DNA from: Margaritifera margaritifera
Lineage: Eukaryota; Mollusca; Bivalvia; Unionida; Margaritiferidae
Assembly (NCBI GenBank): GCA_029931535.1
Contig: JAQPZY010000728.1
Coordinates: forward strand, 271,001-335,000
Direction: 5' to 3'
DNA: 64,000 nucleotides
Within the stretch, counting starts at the first letter, position 1, and each line of letters opens with the position of its first letter. Positions 51,301 to 64,000 of this stretch are shown piece by piece. The position numbers were made by a program, and so were the translations under genes. The notes below the pieces were generated by a model. The model saw nothing but the letters and a program-made list of their open reading frames with translations. It did not search any database and had not been told where the DNA came from.

Positions 51301-54300
51301 ATGACTGTCGTGGAACATTTCAAGATCGCAAAGACTTCCTTTCCTTTAGCAAGAATGTGCGGTCCCGTATCATAAGAAGGGGGCTGACTTAATATATGAA
51401 TAAAGTCCTTATCATTCATCCTCCGTTATTGCCGAACAGAATATAGACAGTAATTTACTATTTTCTGTTTTTGTATACCTTGACATAATTTAGCACCATG
51501 ATGAAGTTATATTTATTGATAGAGTTAAAACATATCACTATAAGCACCTAGTGTATGCTAATAATTTTAACCTACATCTTCAGTGCTCTTTTGAAGCCCA
51601 TCCTGATGCAACTATCATACTTAATACGCAGTAATTGCGTCCCATCAATTGATAAAAGGAGACACTCCATTTATTCTCTCGAGAAAGACTTTGTATCATA
51701 GTTTTTACCAAAGACAGTAAGTCTTTTTGAAAAGTTAAAGAAATTAAAAGAACGTATCGATTATTTTATTAGGATTTTGGACCCATCGCTAAAATTATTT
51801 CAAACTCTTTTCGAAAATAAATATTAGTAATGAACTAAAATAGTGCCAGTGTTCTGCGTATTGCATGGTAACCATTTCTGAATGTTAGCGAACTATATCC
51901 GGATCGTCCAGAATGGTCATTTCCTTTCTTGAAGGAGTAACCAATACACTGTCATGAACACATTTTTTAGATCGGAACGGAAACCCTTATTTATGTCTTC
52001 GATCACTTTATCTCAATCATTTAGGTATATCAGTCAAGAGTCACAGTATATATCACAGTCAGTATGTGGCTGAACTGTCTATTACCTCTGTCTTTCTTTC
52101 GCAAAGAAAAGTAGATATACATTAATGGGAGAACACTTACGCTGCTGCCACCATATGTTGCTCAGCTCGCTGCTCAATTATGTCAGCTTTTAATATATTA
52201 TACATTGTTTTGCAATTTACCGTCTCTGGCATTTTAAGCTAGGAGGAAAGATCGTTCACATTTTGTGACATATTTAACCGCTTTGATTGAAACGTTAAAT
52301 TCTGACGGCAATCATCCATCAAAAAGTAGCCATGAAAGAATTTATCATGGACATAATTAGGACCGTAAAAACTAAACAAAATATGTTTGAAAATATGCAG
52401 CTTTGAAACATGCCATTATCCATCCTATTTCGATCTGCATGTTTATCTCTCTCAATTTATAAACATTCTTTAGAAGTAACGCTATCATGTTGTAAATCCT
52501 CCAAACTCATAAGTCCTCGTGCGAAGAGTATAGCCTTAGCAGTTGTAGACGCATTCATAATCTGTCGATTAGTTTTGTCTTTCCTAATATCACCATTATC
52601 ATCAGACACATGATTCCATGCCTTCCTGTAATGTACAAAGAAGATAATATAACTAGCATTTAAGTGCGATGTGTACGGAAAGGCACACTTCCTCCAATCA
52701 AAAGGTACAACACAGCTTACAACGAATCAAACTCGTTGTATTATTTAAGCAGGATTTAATTTCAACTGAATTCTATTTGATATAAGTAACTGCTGTAAAT
52801 GTTCTACTTCATTCCTGAAATGTAAAAGCTTGACAACAGCAAGACTAGTTCTTAGGTGATTAATGAATGACTTTATTTATCCAATTATTACCTGAATGGG
52901 GAAAAGAAACAACAAGGTTGACTTAGTTTATTGAGGAACGGTATTCTTCATTCAGTTTATGTTCCAGCATATAAATTTGTTTAGACATTAGTCCATACGC
53001 TACTTGATTTATCTTTACAAGCAGTGAATATACCGGTATAGCAAACTTTGTGTATGCGGACCATTAATATTTAAAACCACTTTACTTGGAACAAGTGTGC
53101 GTCTGTCTGTTAAAAATAATATGTTTCAAGATGTTATCAAATGCAGGTGTTTTTGCTACTTCTAAATAATTGCAAAGATAATGTTCTACAGCAAAATTAC
53201 AAATTATCATGGCTTTCCGAAAATCAAACATATTCCCTCCTGCATGTGCTTTTCATCCTTTCTCAACTCTCGCTTAAACACGCTTAAAATCGCTATTGGT
53301 ACGCCAACCTGATGGCCTAAATTGCTGAAGACAGGTCGTTTATGCCTTGCTGAAGTAGCTGCATGACAGACTCTACTAAGGAGAACAAATTTATTTGGAC
53401 TCCCCTCCGACTACTACTCAAAAGTTAGCAGCATGATGTCATGACCAAGTGTTCTACATGATACACAGCGGAATGTAAACATTTGTTGAGGACACTCATA
53501 AGCCAATAACCCGCTGATTCCTATTGACCAAAATCAAAGAAAACGAAGTAATTAAGTGGACACACGTCGGGACCTATCAATAGTTTGATGGCACCATGGT
53601 ACAATGATTTATTAAACCACACAGTTGGACGGCAAGGCGAGAGAGTTTGTGCGTCTTCGCTGACATCTTGAAGCGTTAATAATGTAAATCTTTTCGATAA
53701 ATCTTTGAAGAAGTTTTTGTTTACTTCGAGCCATTACGTGATGTGATTATAATTGAAAAGGCTTGAAAACATTGTGGAAATAAGGAAATGGTTTGAAATT
53801 TTATGTATATCCCCTTTTATAGCATATGTGCCTTATGACAGCAGATCAGTCAAAGGTTTGCCTTAATTTTCTAACAAGAAGAAATGAATGAACACACATG
53901 AGAAGCAGAAGATACAGCATACATTTCAAGATTTGTTCTTGAATAAGTGCTCATTTAAGGATGATGAGATTATTTGGCATCGGTAACGTATTGGAATATG
54001 TGAATTTCGTCTCGAATTTCAAGCAATGTGTCTAAAATAAAATTGTGATATGCAAACTAATATACTTTCCCTACACCGGGTTCACCCGTTTCTTATGAAC
54101 GTAGGGTTGCTTAGTTGTCGCAGAAATATAATGAACATATGTACTCTCCGCGGTCCTTAAATGGGGAAAATGATTTTGCTGAACAATTAGTTTTAAATTC
54201 TTCACAGTTATATCAAGATCGCAACGGCAAGGTGATACAGGTCAATCCTCACAGTTGAGTTAAGGCAGCGTGTAAATTTCTGCTACTTTCCAAAAATTTG

Positions 54301-54600
54301 ATATGCTTGTAGATTTCGTTGACTTGCTTTTTTGTGGACTTTAATTTATTAAAATGTTCTAAATTGTATTAATACTGCAGTTTAATACAATATATACCAG
54401 TCTTCATCTCCGATTTTCCATCAAATAAATTGATGTCGTCATACACGTACTGTTTACGTAATAATATATTTTGCAATGTGCAATAAACCTAGTTTTTACA
54501 CCATTAAACACCTTTGGAAAAGGCTAGACGTATTTATTTGGTCGGGTCATCCTACATGTTTATAACCTGCTAAAGTTCCATATCTAACTAACTATCTTTC
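51301..54600. other. Non-coding, one weak exon-like frame
   Basis: No recognised gene. On the minus strand a possible splice acceptor (ACATTACAG, about 52638-52630) is followed by about 60 codons open to about 52443, including 'RKDKTNRQIMNASTTAK'. I do not recognise it, and no partner exon was found. Confidence 0.4.
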
Positions 54601-54638
54601 TATCTCTCTCACACTCTCTCTCTCTTTCTTGGTGTGTG

Positions 54639-54658
54639 TCTCTGTCTGTCTGTCTGTC

Positions 54659-54736
<78 letters not shown>
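54639..54736. repeat. (TCTG)n/(TC)n/(TA)n compound microsatellite
   Basis: TCTG units (54639-54692) pass into TC (to 54718) and then TA (to 54736). Confidence 0.95.
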
Positions 54737-55895
54737 CATATCGCTAAATTAATACATAATGTAACTCATGAAACTTTTCTTGTGCAACTAAAAGGAATTC
54801 CAGGCTTGCGGATGCCTCTCTAATATGATATCACTTATTCGGATTGTTTATAAAAATGACTAATTTCGCCTATAAACCTCACATTAATTCCAATTCTCCA
54901 GATAAATTGGAATTAATTTGATAATTTCTTTGAACATTTGATGTTAATAAAAATTAGAACACACTTTATAGTTCTAACTTTATTTTTCAAGATTTCGAAT
55001 ACATTCACAGTAGCGCCATCAGTTTCATATACGGCGTATATATGAAAGCTTTATAAAAGCTATGAATGTTTGGCCAACAAGGGGAATTATTAGAGTCAGT
55101 GCTGCATCACCACTAACCGACTATTAAAATAATTATTATTGTATGTTAGGCCATACAAATTATAACGGCGCCATGTAATCAGTATGTGCTACATATCGAA
55201 TTTTGTAAACAAACTAAACTGGTAGATTTACTGGTTAAAATTTCTTAGCAAATATTAAGGAAAGCTACCAAATTAGTCTTCCGACTTCGTGTTGCATGAC
55301 AAGATTATGTGTCTAGGCTGGCTTTGTGCGACTAAAGATCATGATGAAACGTGTGAATCCTCACGTACACGCAAAAGGTCTTTGTATACAACCAATTATA
55401 CTTTGGTTAGGTCACCATGAGGAGAACTAACCTATTTAATAATGCCGTTATGCAGAAGTATTTGTGGATACGGCCATATTGCATAAACGACTATGGATGC
55501 AGTTATGCCGGATTAATAGGAATGGTCATTTTGCTTCAAGTCGTTTTTGTTCTCTACTCTCATCTCGAATTAAGAATTTAAAAACACGTGTATTTTAATC
55601 ATGGAGCCAGGCTGCCTGGTTATATTTTAATTTTGTCTTCTTGATTGTTTCCATTTAGAAAATACTCCCATGCTTAATGTAGGATTGCTGCAATCGCCAA
55701 ATCGTTATGATTGACTCTATTTAAAGTTCAGTAATTACTGAACAAGGCAATCACGTGTGAAAACGTGATCTCCAGGTTCTTACTACGGTGTTGCAAACAT
55801 GTATGTCACGTTAATGAGTTAGTCACCGGTGTGGGAAAACACAATAAGGAAAAACGTATGTCATGGTACGTTCACATAATTAATTTCGCTTTATG

Positions 55896-55970
<75 letters not shown>

Positions 55971-57953
55971 TCGTTTTGGAAGCTCTTCACTGCTCTTCAT
56001 GCTCATATTAGGCATATAATTTAATGCATTTTGAATTTGTACCTTCAGTGCTTTCCATCAGTCTGGTTTAGACGGATATTATTGCACCATTTTGGGGTTT
56101 TCCTACATTTTGGAATAACGGCTTGGATCAGATTTTTTGCTTGCTCATCAGTACGTTTCATTTAAATTTTGCACTGGCGTGTCAACTGTAGACTTTCAGA
56201 TCAATATAAATTTGCGCCGCACCCCCTCACCCCAGTCTATTTTGATTTAAATGTATCTACCTTGATTCCTCATTTAAGTAAAAAGACTTTTTGCAACATG
56301 TTTTGCATAGCATCAGCTAGTTTTAGACTTTTATGTTGATTGAAAACAAAATATCTCCACCATTGATCGAAACTGGATTGACTAACGCCAAAGGTCCCTT
56401 CCAGAAAGAATCCTTCCGCACGATGAAGCCACGAACAAATGCCGAGCCAGCAATCTTCTGTGAGATGCATAACAGAAATAATGCCTAGCTGTGTAGTCGC
56501 CAACCCAAATCAGCGCTATCATTCAGATATCAAAATGAAGAAAATTGTAGGTTCTTTAAACCTACCCCAGGATATACACATTTACCTTTTCATAACGAGG
56601 ATTACCAGTGATGTAATTCAGGGGAATGCCTTTTCTTTACATTTTTAACCCTGTGAATATGAGAGAGACCTTGCATAATAGATTATTTGTCAAGATTTGA
56701 CCCTTTGTACTTTAAAACACCTGTAAATAGTACTGTTTCAGCAGAAATAAATACTCTATTCTTTATGTTCCTTCTGTCATATATCGATCTAACCCATTGG
56801 ATGTTTGTTTTTTTTTTTTTAAAGCAACCAACTTGTTTCACTACCTAGCAAATGTAGCTATTTATGTTCACTTATTTACTTGAGTTTGCATCTATGGCTT
56901 ATTTTATTCAGATGACATCTCTGAATTTAAAGGTGCAGTCTATAATGGAGATCACATTTTATTTGAATTGAATGCAATAAAAAGTGTGAAAAAAATATTC
57001 TCAGGTCAGCACAAAGAAAAATAAATTATTACGAAACTCAGTCATTAGACAGGTGTCTTTCATCAATAAATAAAATAGTTTGTTTCACTTAAAATTCGTT
57101 CAGTTAACGTGAATCTCGTTCATGTATACAAGGCATTAAAATTAATAATTGTATGGAGGCAAGTGATTACAAAATATGGATCTATTAAAAGAATGAGTAG
57201 TGTGGGATGCCATTGACGCTAACATGGCTCTAAAGTTGGGATTTTACCTAAATTTTTCCAACACAAATAAAAAATAAAAAACAATTTAACTAGTAGCAAA
57301 GTAAGAGTTACGCAAGTACAAATACGTAGTATTTTGCTTTTCATTGATGTCGAGATGATCGGATAAGTATAAACACGGGGTAAGATGCATGGTCTATAGG
57401 TCATGAAAGATAATAAGAAATATAATTAAGAAAAGATAATTGCGATCGCACATCGTAACCACTTAAGAAGATAAGATGTCATAACAATACAATTTTTGGA
57501 ATGATTCAATTGAAACAGCGAATAAATGAATACAGTAGCAATAGGTTTAATAGGCTTAATTTTAGGAATGATTTTTTAAAAAAGATGATATACCACGAAT
57601 CTGTACTTAAGAAGTTAAATGCAATATGAATATTTTTGTAGCATTAACACCTAGAAATCACGATGTCAGGTTCATATTTATAGACGTATATTTTCAGGCG
57701 CTTAATTGGTCATTTGGTTTATAATATCGACAATCATATGCGAGTCTCAAAAGTGTGAGAATTGATAAAGGAAGTGATTTTTATTGACACTCATATGTAT
57801 TCATTCCCGACAAACCTAGACATTTTCGGCAAATCTAAACATTCTAGAGATTCCCGGCAAACCGAGAGAAAGAGAGAGAGAGAGAGAAAAGAAAACTTAT
57901 ATGCATATTGCTTAATTCTCTTTTTTTATGTCTATTTTGTATTATTCCATAAG

Positions 57954-57955
<2 letters not shown>
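54737..57955. other. Non-coding sequence with (TA)n
   Basis: (TA)n at 55898-55967. A 77-codon minus-strand frame at 56270-56503 has no recognisable motif. Nothing else supported. Confidence 0.5.
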
Positions 57956-57999
<44 letters not shown>

Positions 58000-58032
58000 T
58001 CAGCAGGACATCAGTTTTGTTCATCCTTCACC

Positions 58033-58096
<64 letters not shown>
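57956..58096. repeat. Paired (TA)n microsatellites
   Basis: Two TA tracts (57956-57997 and 58036-58096) separated by about 38 bp, immediately before the left edge of unit 5. Confidence 0.95.
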
Positions 58097-58098
<2 letters not shown>

Positions 58099-58109
58099 CA
58101 GTAAATGCA

Positions 58110-59645
58110 AAATGTTTAGGGAGTTTAGGGATCAACTTTAATAAAGACGAGAATATATTCAGGTAACGATAAGTTGATTTGGAGTTAATTGTGTTGGCGT
58201 TACCATGGTGCGTACTTTAGCCACGGGGATCTAGACTCTGATAACGTATTAAATAGTTCTTTGTTTCCATGTTGGGCATTAATAGTTAACACAGACATAC
58301 ATACATACGTGACTTGTTTTTGTTTAATTAGATGAGCGCCGTTATAGTGGCTGAAAATGATGGAATGGAAAATATATATAGATTGATTTTTTCAGTAACT
58401 GTCATCGAGTGGACAATTACTTTTTTTAACATATTCGGAAGGGTTGATATAATCTTAACTAAATCAAAATGAGGCTAATTACTTATTGCACTCATATTAG
58501 GGGATATATACTCTCGAAATTTCATTTCATTCAGTAATTCCTTTCATTGGGAACACAATTGCCAAGTTTTAAAACTTTTGTAGAAAAAGTTATACCTAGG
58601 TAAAGCAATGCTGTGGAATGTAATATGTGTCAAAAGTTTTAATTTTTTTTGTACAGAAAGACGTCTGACCTCAGTTTTAAAGACACAAAAAGGATCTCAA
58701 TATTACATTACGCAATGCTCAGCAAGACGAAGTAACTACATTTGCTAATCAACATCATGTACTTTGATGCCGCATAAGCCCACTTAATTGTACTTAGAAC
58801 AATTTGGATTAAAACACATGTTATCTCAAGCATGCAGATGCTTAAATAATGGGTGTCAACAGGTGAAGTGAGAGACATATCGACAAGGCAACTTGAATAA
58901 TTTTCTTCTTCCAACAGCTAAAATTTTGGACTTATGTTCCACATGCAGATAAGCCTCAAATGTTGTTGACCTACCTATGTTTAACACATGGATGAATATA
59001 TAAATGTGCATTACAATATGTACATAATATACATACATATATACACAGATACATCTTTGCGTATGTACGAAGAATAGGTCCTTAGAGAAGACCAACAGTG
59101 ACGCAAGTTTACAACAAAGAATATGGACTGAGCATTCCAGAGACGTTGGACTTGATAAAACGAACAGTTCCACCTCTGTAAGCAAATTCAAGTTGAACAT
59201 TTCGTTGTTTCAATGAAAATTGAAAACATGTTACAAAAGCATATGATACGTGCAACATATAAACGTAAATATCATCAAAATAACCCACTAACAAACCTTT
59301 CAAGGAAAGAAAATATTGACGACTAAGACAATAACACAAGATGTATAACGTTTTATTTTCCGGAAGTGACCTGTCACGCGTAGACATTACATCCATTCGT
59401 TTTCCTTAACAACCCAAACAAGTGTATCCGGTGAAACGGTGTCCCTCCGCCCAGTCTCCACCAAGGGAGAATTTAAACTGGTATCAAATCTCTAATAAAC
59501 TTGACAAGACCGAATCATCCACCAAATTGATACATTCTCCCTTATTCTGCAAGGAGAGCAATAAATGGTTTTGTTTAAATTGTAAGATTTATCTTTTACT
59601 ATCCTCAAGTATCCTTCACTGAGTACTTGCGGTTTTCGCAATATA

Positions 59646-59706
<61 letters not shown>

Positions 59707-60469
59707 TACCTATGTTATATTTTGCTACATACATCATATGATGCCAACGACCATAGTTATAGCTTCTAAACTCTGGCAATACACATTTCGCTGAGCAATG
59801 CTTGTCTTATTTATAAATATAGCAGATAGGTACTTCACGAAGTACCTATAGATTTGCACAGTACAATCATGCTTTCTGCAGATGATTTAAAACAGATATT
59901 TGGACTTGAGGAGCATTATAAATACAATCGTGCTAGTAGCTGAACATTTCTATAAAGAGTAAGATCTAAATCTGGTGGCAGCTTGTGCATCAGGACAGGT
60001 TCTTTGATTGGAGCACTTACGGTAGAAAAAGATCGTCAAGGAAAGGGGGAAACATCAAATAATAGCGATTTAAAACTGTGACACCGGTAATATTTTGCAA
60101 ATAATCCATCGTCGACCCCCTCCCTACCAAATAACTGTCAATCCTGAGGTAGTCACTTGAAACCTTCATGTTTAATAGTTATCTTTAGAAGAAATTGGGG
60201 TGGTCGAATTGTTGAGATTTCGTTTGCCTCAGTGGCTACACCTTTATTTAACTTTCAACATTTTTTTTTTACCAAAAACAAAATGGGTAGTGTGTCTGGA
60301 GGGGGTGGGTAGCAAGGGGCGGTATGCACGACTTGCCAGTTTTGCAAAAATAGGCGGACACAATATTCGTAAAATATGTACTCCAACAGAAATTGATCTT
60401 TATCTGATTGGAATGTTTTTGAAAGATGAATTTAAAGAATGTGCGTGTACCACATCAGAAGCATGGGAC
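58110..60469 (+). repeat. 5' flank of C1q duplication unit 5
   Basis: Matches unit 1 (3118-3600, 4630-6589), unit 2 (13250-14460) and unit 4 (32618-35440 in part). Relative to unit 1 it lacks most of the stretch at about 3600-4600. A (CT)n tract lies at 59651-59704. An open frame of 118 codons at 60200-60556 runs through flank and promoter and is not conserved, so I do not count it as a gene. Confidence 0.7.
59651..59704. repeat. (CT)n microsatellite
   Basis: Uninterrupted CT tract in the unit 5 flank. Confidence 0.97.
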
Positions 60470-60556
60470 AGCATAATCGGAAATCAGATAAACTCGAAAA
60501 TATGCAGACGCACGTGTTTAAACGTACATAAATTATTTTGTCATCAGTATAAATAG
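60470..60556 (+). promoter_or_regulatory. Core promoter of C1q copy 5
   Basis: Conserved with copies 1 and 2: AGATAA at 60486-60491, E-box CACGTG at 60511-60516, TATA box TATAAATAG at 60548-60556. The ATG lies 76 bp after the start of the TATA box, exactly as in the other two copies. Confidence 0.75.
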
Positions 60557-60623
60557 GACAACACTTGACTTCACTTACACAGCGATTCTATCATTATCAT
60601 AAGACAACTTCACAAGATCTAAA

Positions 60624-61746
60624 ATGCTTCCAATACTCATTCTGCTAGCTCTGACGACTTCAGCATCCGTCAGAACAGCCATCCTGGAAAAAGTGGGTGA
60701 AGCCGATCTGGAAGCTGTTCGTATTCGACTAGAAGAGGAAAAGGCCAAGAGACTTCTTATGCAGAATGACGTAGAGGTTCTAATGTTGCAAGTTGAAGAG
60801 TTAAAAAGAGGTTATTCTCAAATCTCAAAATACTTTTTCTGATTTACTATATCTTTCTATGTCTATCTCTATTTATATTATCACTATTTTCTCTCCACTG
60901 AAGGTTTCGTTTGTTGTGCTTATACGGATTTTTCACTTTCCATAATTAATATTTCTTTCATTGATAATTATACCGTGATATAATTTACCATCCTAATTGT
61001 AGATTAAAGAGGAAGACAATGTTAATATTCGCGGCTTCATTTGTATAGTGTTTCTTAAAAACTGAATACACATTTTTATCAATAACATTCTCTGAAGTGA
61101 TAGGTCAGAAATGCCTTACACACAAAGTGTATGAATAATTCGGCCTGACATTTCTACTCATTAAAAGCGACAATGCGGCAATTGCTATGTTCTTGTCCAT
61201 TTTCGTGTTTAATTAATGACGAGAAATCAGATAGTAGTCTAAGACATTTTTTCAAAAACTTGATTGCAGGGGAACTTTAAAAGAAAACAAAAAAACTCAC
61301 ATATACCTTTATTATCTGTTTCAGCTCTTCCTGGAAATGTAACTGTTGTTACACCCAGCATCGCTTTTACTGCTACGCTTTCCAATGTAACTACCCACGC
61401 TCCTGAACAGACGGTGATTTTTGACAACGTTAGGGTAAATGAGGGAAACTGCTATGATTCCTCTACTGGAAGATTCCGAGCTCCTTTCCGTGGACTGTAT
61501 TCCTTCTCAGTAACCGCTAAGAAAGCGACAACCACGGAAGTTCGGTTACTTATCATGAAAGACAACGTTGAGGTAGGAAGAGTATTTTCAGGATATGGTA
61601 ACTACGATTCAGGCTCAGTAACGGTGGTTACTATAATGGACAAGGGTCAGGTGGCCTATGTCAAAGAAGATCCTAGTTTTACAGAGACTATGCAAGGTTA
61701 CAACTGGTCCACATTTACTGGTCTACTGCATGCCCGATATAGTTAG
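60624..61746 (+). CDS. Secreted C1q-domain protein, copy 5 (two exons)
   Basis: Exon 1 is 60624-60810 and exon 2 is 61325-61746, with a GT-AG phase-1 intron; the product is 202 residues, aligned with copy 1 without gaps. Residues 1-19 are the signal peptide, 20-62 the coiled coil and 63-202 the C1q domain, with 'FRAPFRGLY' and 'TFTGLLHARYS'. N-glycosylation motifs lie at residues 67 and 83; the second is unique to this copy. Only one cysteine (105) is in the C1q domain. By family it is expected to be a secreted, trimer-forming recognition protein. Between copies 1 and 5 the coiled coil differs at only 2 of 43 residues, whereas the 19-residue signal peptide differs at 6. The usual 3' UTR with its poly(A) signal was cut away by a deletion. 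The next AATAAA is at 61958-61963. Confidence 0.9.
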
Positions 61747-61786
61747 ATGGAATATCCTCTCAAAATAAGGCTTGACTTATAATCTG

Positions 61787-62535
61787 TACGAGTGTTCGAC
61801 GTTTTTACTATATATCAGAATTTTTTTTCAAAGGTCTGGATTTATTGTCAAAATAATACTTTTTTTTCAGATCAAAAAGTCACAAAAATTATAACTTTCT
61901 TGGAAATGGATGATAATAGTTACATCAATGTCCTCTGTAAACTGAAATATTTCTTTAAATAAAATTTACACCTGCAATTTAAGTTATTTATAATATTTTT
62001 GTCATATATTTGTCATGTAATCATATTAAACTTAGTTCTTAGTAAATCACACAATTTCCTCACACTTGCAGCTATAAATTATAATTTAAATTTAATGCTG
62101 CATAAAGTTTATTTTTCTTTTTATTCTGTGCATACCAAAAAAATGGCGATAATGTTTTCCCCGGATTAAAACTAGTTCTAAGTTTTATGTATAATAATAG
62201 GTTTGGGTTTTTGTATCCAAGCAAAGTCTCGGTTTGCCCAGACTGTATCTGCATAGAGAATTTGCAGATATCGGTATGAGGGGAAAAAAAGGGCAAAAAC
62301 TAGTTTATTTTCATCAATCAGACACGTTTGCATCTCTTCCATTTAGAATGTGTTGACATAATGCACGTGACGTCAAAAAGACTTTCGGCTTGTATATAAC
62401 TAAATTATTGTTACAACATTCTTCGTGACTGATATAAATAGGAATTTTCTTTGACTTAAAGGTGTGAATTGGCATGTTTTATTTTCATTACTAATTTTAT
62501 TTAATCTTAGTCAAAACTAGCATCGCCGCCTAGGG
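61787..62535 (+). repeat. 3' flank of C1q unit 5, joined to a Tigger remnant
   Basis: At about 61787 the 3' UTR match to copy 4 stops. The sequence jumps to the equivalent of about 45838, the right end of the pogo/Tigger-like element, then follows the unit 4 flank to 62535. Non-coding. Confidence 0.7.
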
Positions 62536-63685
62536 CTGAAAACTTTTTGAATTGTTTGTAATGTGATTATGACAGCTTGTTTATATCATGCATTGTATGC
62601 CCGCTGTAATATTTTTTAATTGCCTGATATGAAGGATATTCGTCTATTTTGGATTTATCTAATGCTTGGCTACAAGTCTGAGGTGAAATAGATTTGTACA
62701 TTTAAATGAGTGTATTTATTAGATGTACATATTATTACTGAACGTATGTCAACATTCATTGTTAAATATAAAGCATTTTGCGCTTGTGATGGACGCATCG
62801 TCTGTGTCCATCCAGCATATTTGTTTTAATGATGATCCTACAGATCATCATATGTCTATTTTCAAACTTGACTGTAGAGACAATACATTTTATTCATATT
62901 TTTTGTCGTCTTGGTGTCATTTCTAGATCCCCAAGACTTTTCCGAACTTATTATATTAATACCTTGCGATATTGTCATTTCTTGTTTCCTCATCTCTTCC
63001 TAGTGTTGTAGGAAAGTCGCTTCTTCATCCTTTTGTCTTTGTACCAATATCTGCAACTCTTCATCTTGTTTCATTTTAAAATCATTGTATTCTAACAATG
63101 CTGTTATCGATGACCTCTAAAATTCATGCCATGAAAATAGATCGCAGAGAGTCGAATTAAATAAATCTTGTGGAACCGATGATGCCATCGGTTTAGTGAT
63201 AGCAGCGGCGATGCTAATATCATTATTGGCACAAGGGGCGAGTGCAGGCCCACCCCAACAAATGGTGCTTGTCTTCATCTCAGTCATGGTATGGTAATGT
63301 ACTGTACTGACCTGAACTCTAGTGCACTCTATCGTTGTTATTCAGATCTCTTAGCGTAGCTTTAAATAACTGGTTGGTGGCCTTAAAGATCTCATCGCTG
63401 ACTTCAACCAAGTGCAAGGGTTACATATTAATAAAGAACTTACTCTATATTACGAACAAAATTACTATTGTACAGTTTCTAAGAGCAAGATATTTTGTAC
63501 AAGCTAAGAGAAAATGCTTTGCGTTTTCTGGTTCACCGCAAGAACAACTATTGTTAAATAACAAATGGCTTTTGAAAAGAGATCGTTTAATGAGTACAAT
63601 TTAGTATAAATGTTGTATATATAATTTGTGCGAATCTTTCACTTTGATAGCAACAGAGTGGGATATTTTCTATATTCCAATTTGG
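62536..63685. other. Non-coding, one decayed minus-strand frame
   Basis: On the minus strand, about 63295 to 62930 reads as an interrupted frame with two stops and a Gln/Glu-rich part ('QDEELQILVQRQKDEEA'), possibly a coiled coil. It may be a decayed exon or mobile-element piece. I do not recognise it. Confidence 0.35.
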
Positions 63686-63687
63686 GT

Positions 63688-63937
63688 CCCCGGGTCGCCG
63701 AGTGGTTTAAGGCGCACGTCTTTACAGATCACTCACACATCTCACCTCTGTCCGCGTTAGTTCGAGTCTAGGCTCGACCAACGTGGGTATGTGAGAAAGC
63801 TTGCCAGTAGCTTCTCGTGAGTCGGTGGTTCTTCTCGATGTATTCCCGGGTTCTTCCTCCATGAAATATACTCGCCGCCATGTATAGCCCATCATGTGCT
63901 AAAAAATGGCGTTAAACTCCACAAAACCAAACAAATA
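63688..63937 (+). mobile_element. tRNA-Leu-like SINE, apparently full length
   Basis: The head looks like a tRNA-Leu gene: 'GTCGCCGAGTGGTTTAAGGC' contains the A box, and 'GTTCGAGTC' at 63760-63768 is the B box. GGTCG at the start can pair with CGACC before the body. It continues about 150 bp past the tRNA part and ends 'GGCGTTAAACTCCACAAAAC' with an A-rich tail. The 3' end resembles bivalve SINEs of the V-SINE/RUDI type; that family name is tentative. It is not a working tRNA gene because the anticodon arm is not well formed and the body continues. Confidence 0.82.
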
Positions 63938-64000
63938 TTCGAATTTAATTATGATTTAAAAGAATAGAACGAAGGTTTTGTTCCAAATCTCCAAAAGAAT

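Noticed and set aside
57762..58166. 134-codon frame spanning two (TA)n tracts
   Set aside because: Its length comes from alternating Ile-Tyr in TA repeats; the rest has no recognisable motif.
60200..60556. 118-codon frame upstream of C1q copy 5
   Set aside because: It runs through duplicated flank and the TATA region, and is broken in units 1 and 2, so it is chance.
63688..63780. Functional tRNA-Leu gene
   Set aside because: A and B boxes are present, but the anticodon arm is poor and the sequence continues into a SINE body and tail.

Overview
This is a gene-poor, AT-rich stretch of an animal nuclear genome, most likely a bivalve mollusc. The main evidence is a tandem family of secreted C1q-domain (C1qDC) genes with the layout typical of expanded bivalve C1q families: signal peptide, short coiled coil, globular C1q domain. 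The dispersed repeats also fit a mollusc: modules rich in GACCTTTGAC, tRNA-derived SINEs and many long (TA)n tracts. The species cannot be fixed from sequence alone.

Five C1q loci lie on the + strand. Copies 1 (6740-7913) and 5 (60624-61746) look intact: two exons, phase-1 intron, 202 residues each. Copy 2 (15452-16635) has an intact C1q exon, but exon 1 carries a stop and its splice donor is mutated. Copy 3 (29439-29859) has lost promoter and exon 1 and is frameshifted. Copy 4 (44438-44671) keeps only the 3' half of the C1q exon. Copies 1, 2 and 5 share a promoter block in which an AGATAA motif, an E-box-like motif, the TATA box and the ATG sit at identical spacings.

The flanks are also duplicated, so the array grew by segmental duplication. 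Recognisable units are about 3118-12060 (unit 1), 13110-20110 (unit 2), 27820-31500 (unit 3), 32600-35440 plus 44438-50530 (unit 4) and 58110-62535 (unit 5). Units are mosaics that share different sub-blocks. Unit 4 is split by about 9 kb holding a GACCTTTGAC repeat block, a decayed Polinton-type integrase, a decayed Jockey-like LINE and a Ty3/Gypsy integrase fragment.

Other mobile DNA: LINE reverse transcriptase remnants at 1545-2010 and 12560-13060; two solo LTRs of one family (14466-15201 and 33163-34001), each with a 4-bp target duplication and an empty site in a sister unit; a pogo/Tigger-like non-autonomous element (45127-45856); tRNA-derived SINEs; a 30-bp minisatellite; and a degenerate hammerhead-ribozyme-like motif (about 32503-32543) like those of Penelope-like elements. 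No other host gene could be recognised. Long stretches between these features hold no coding sequence I can support.
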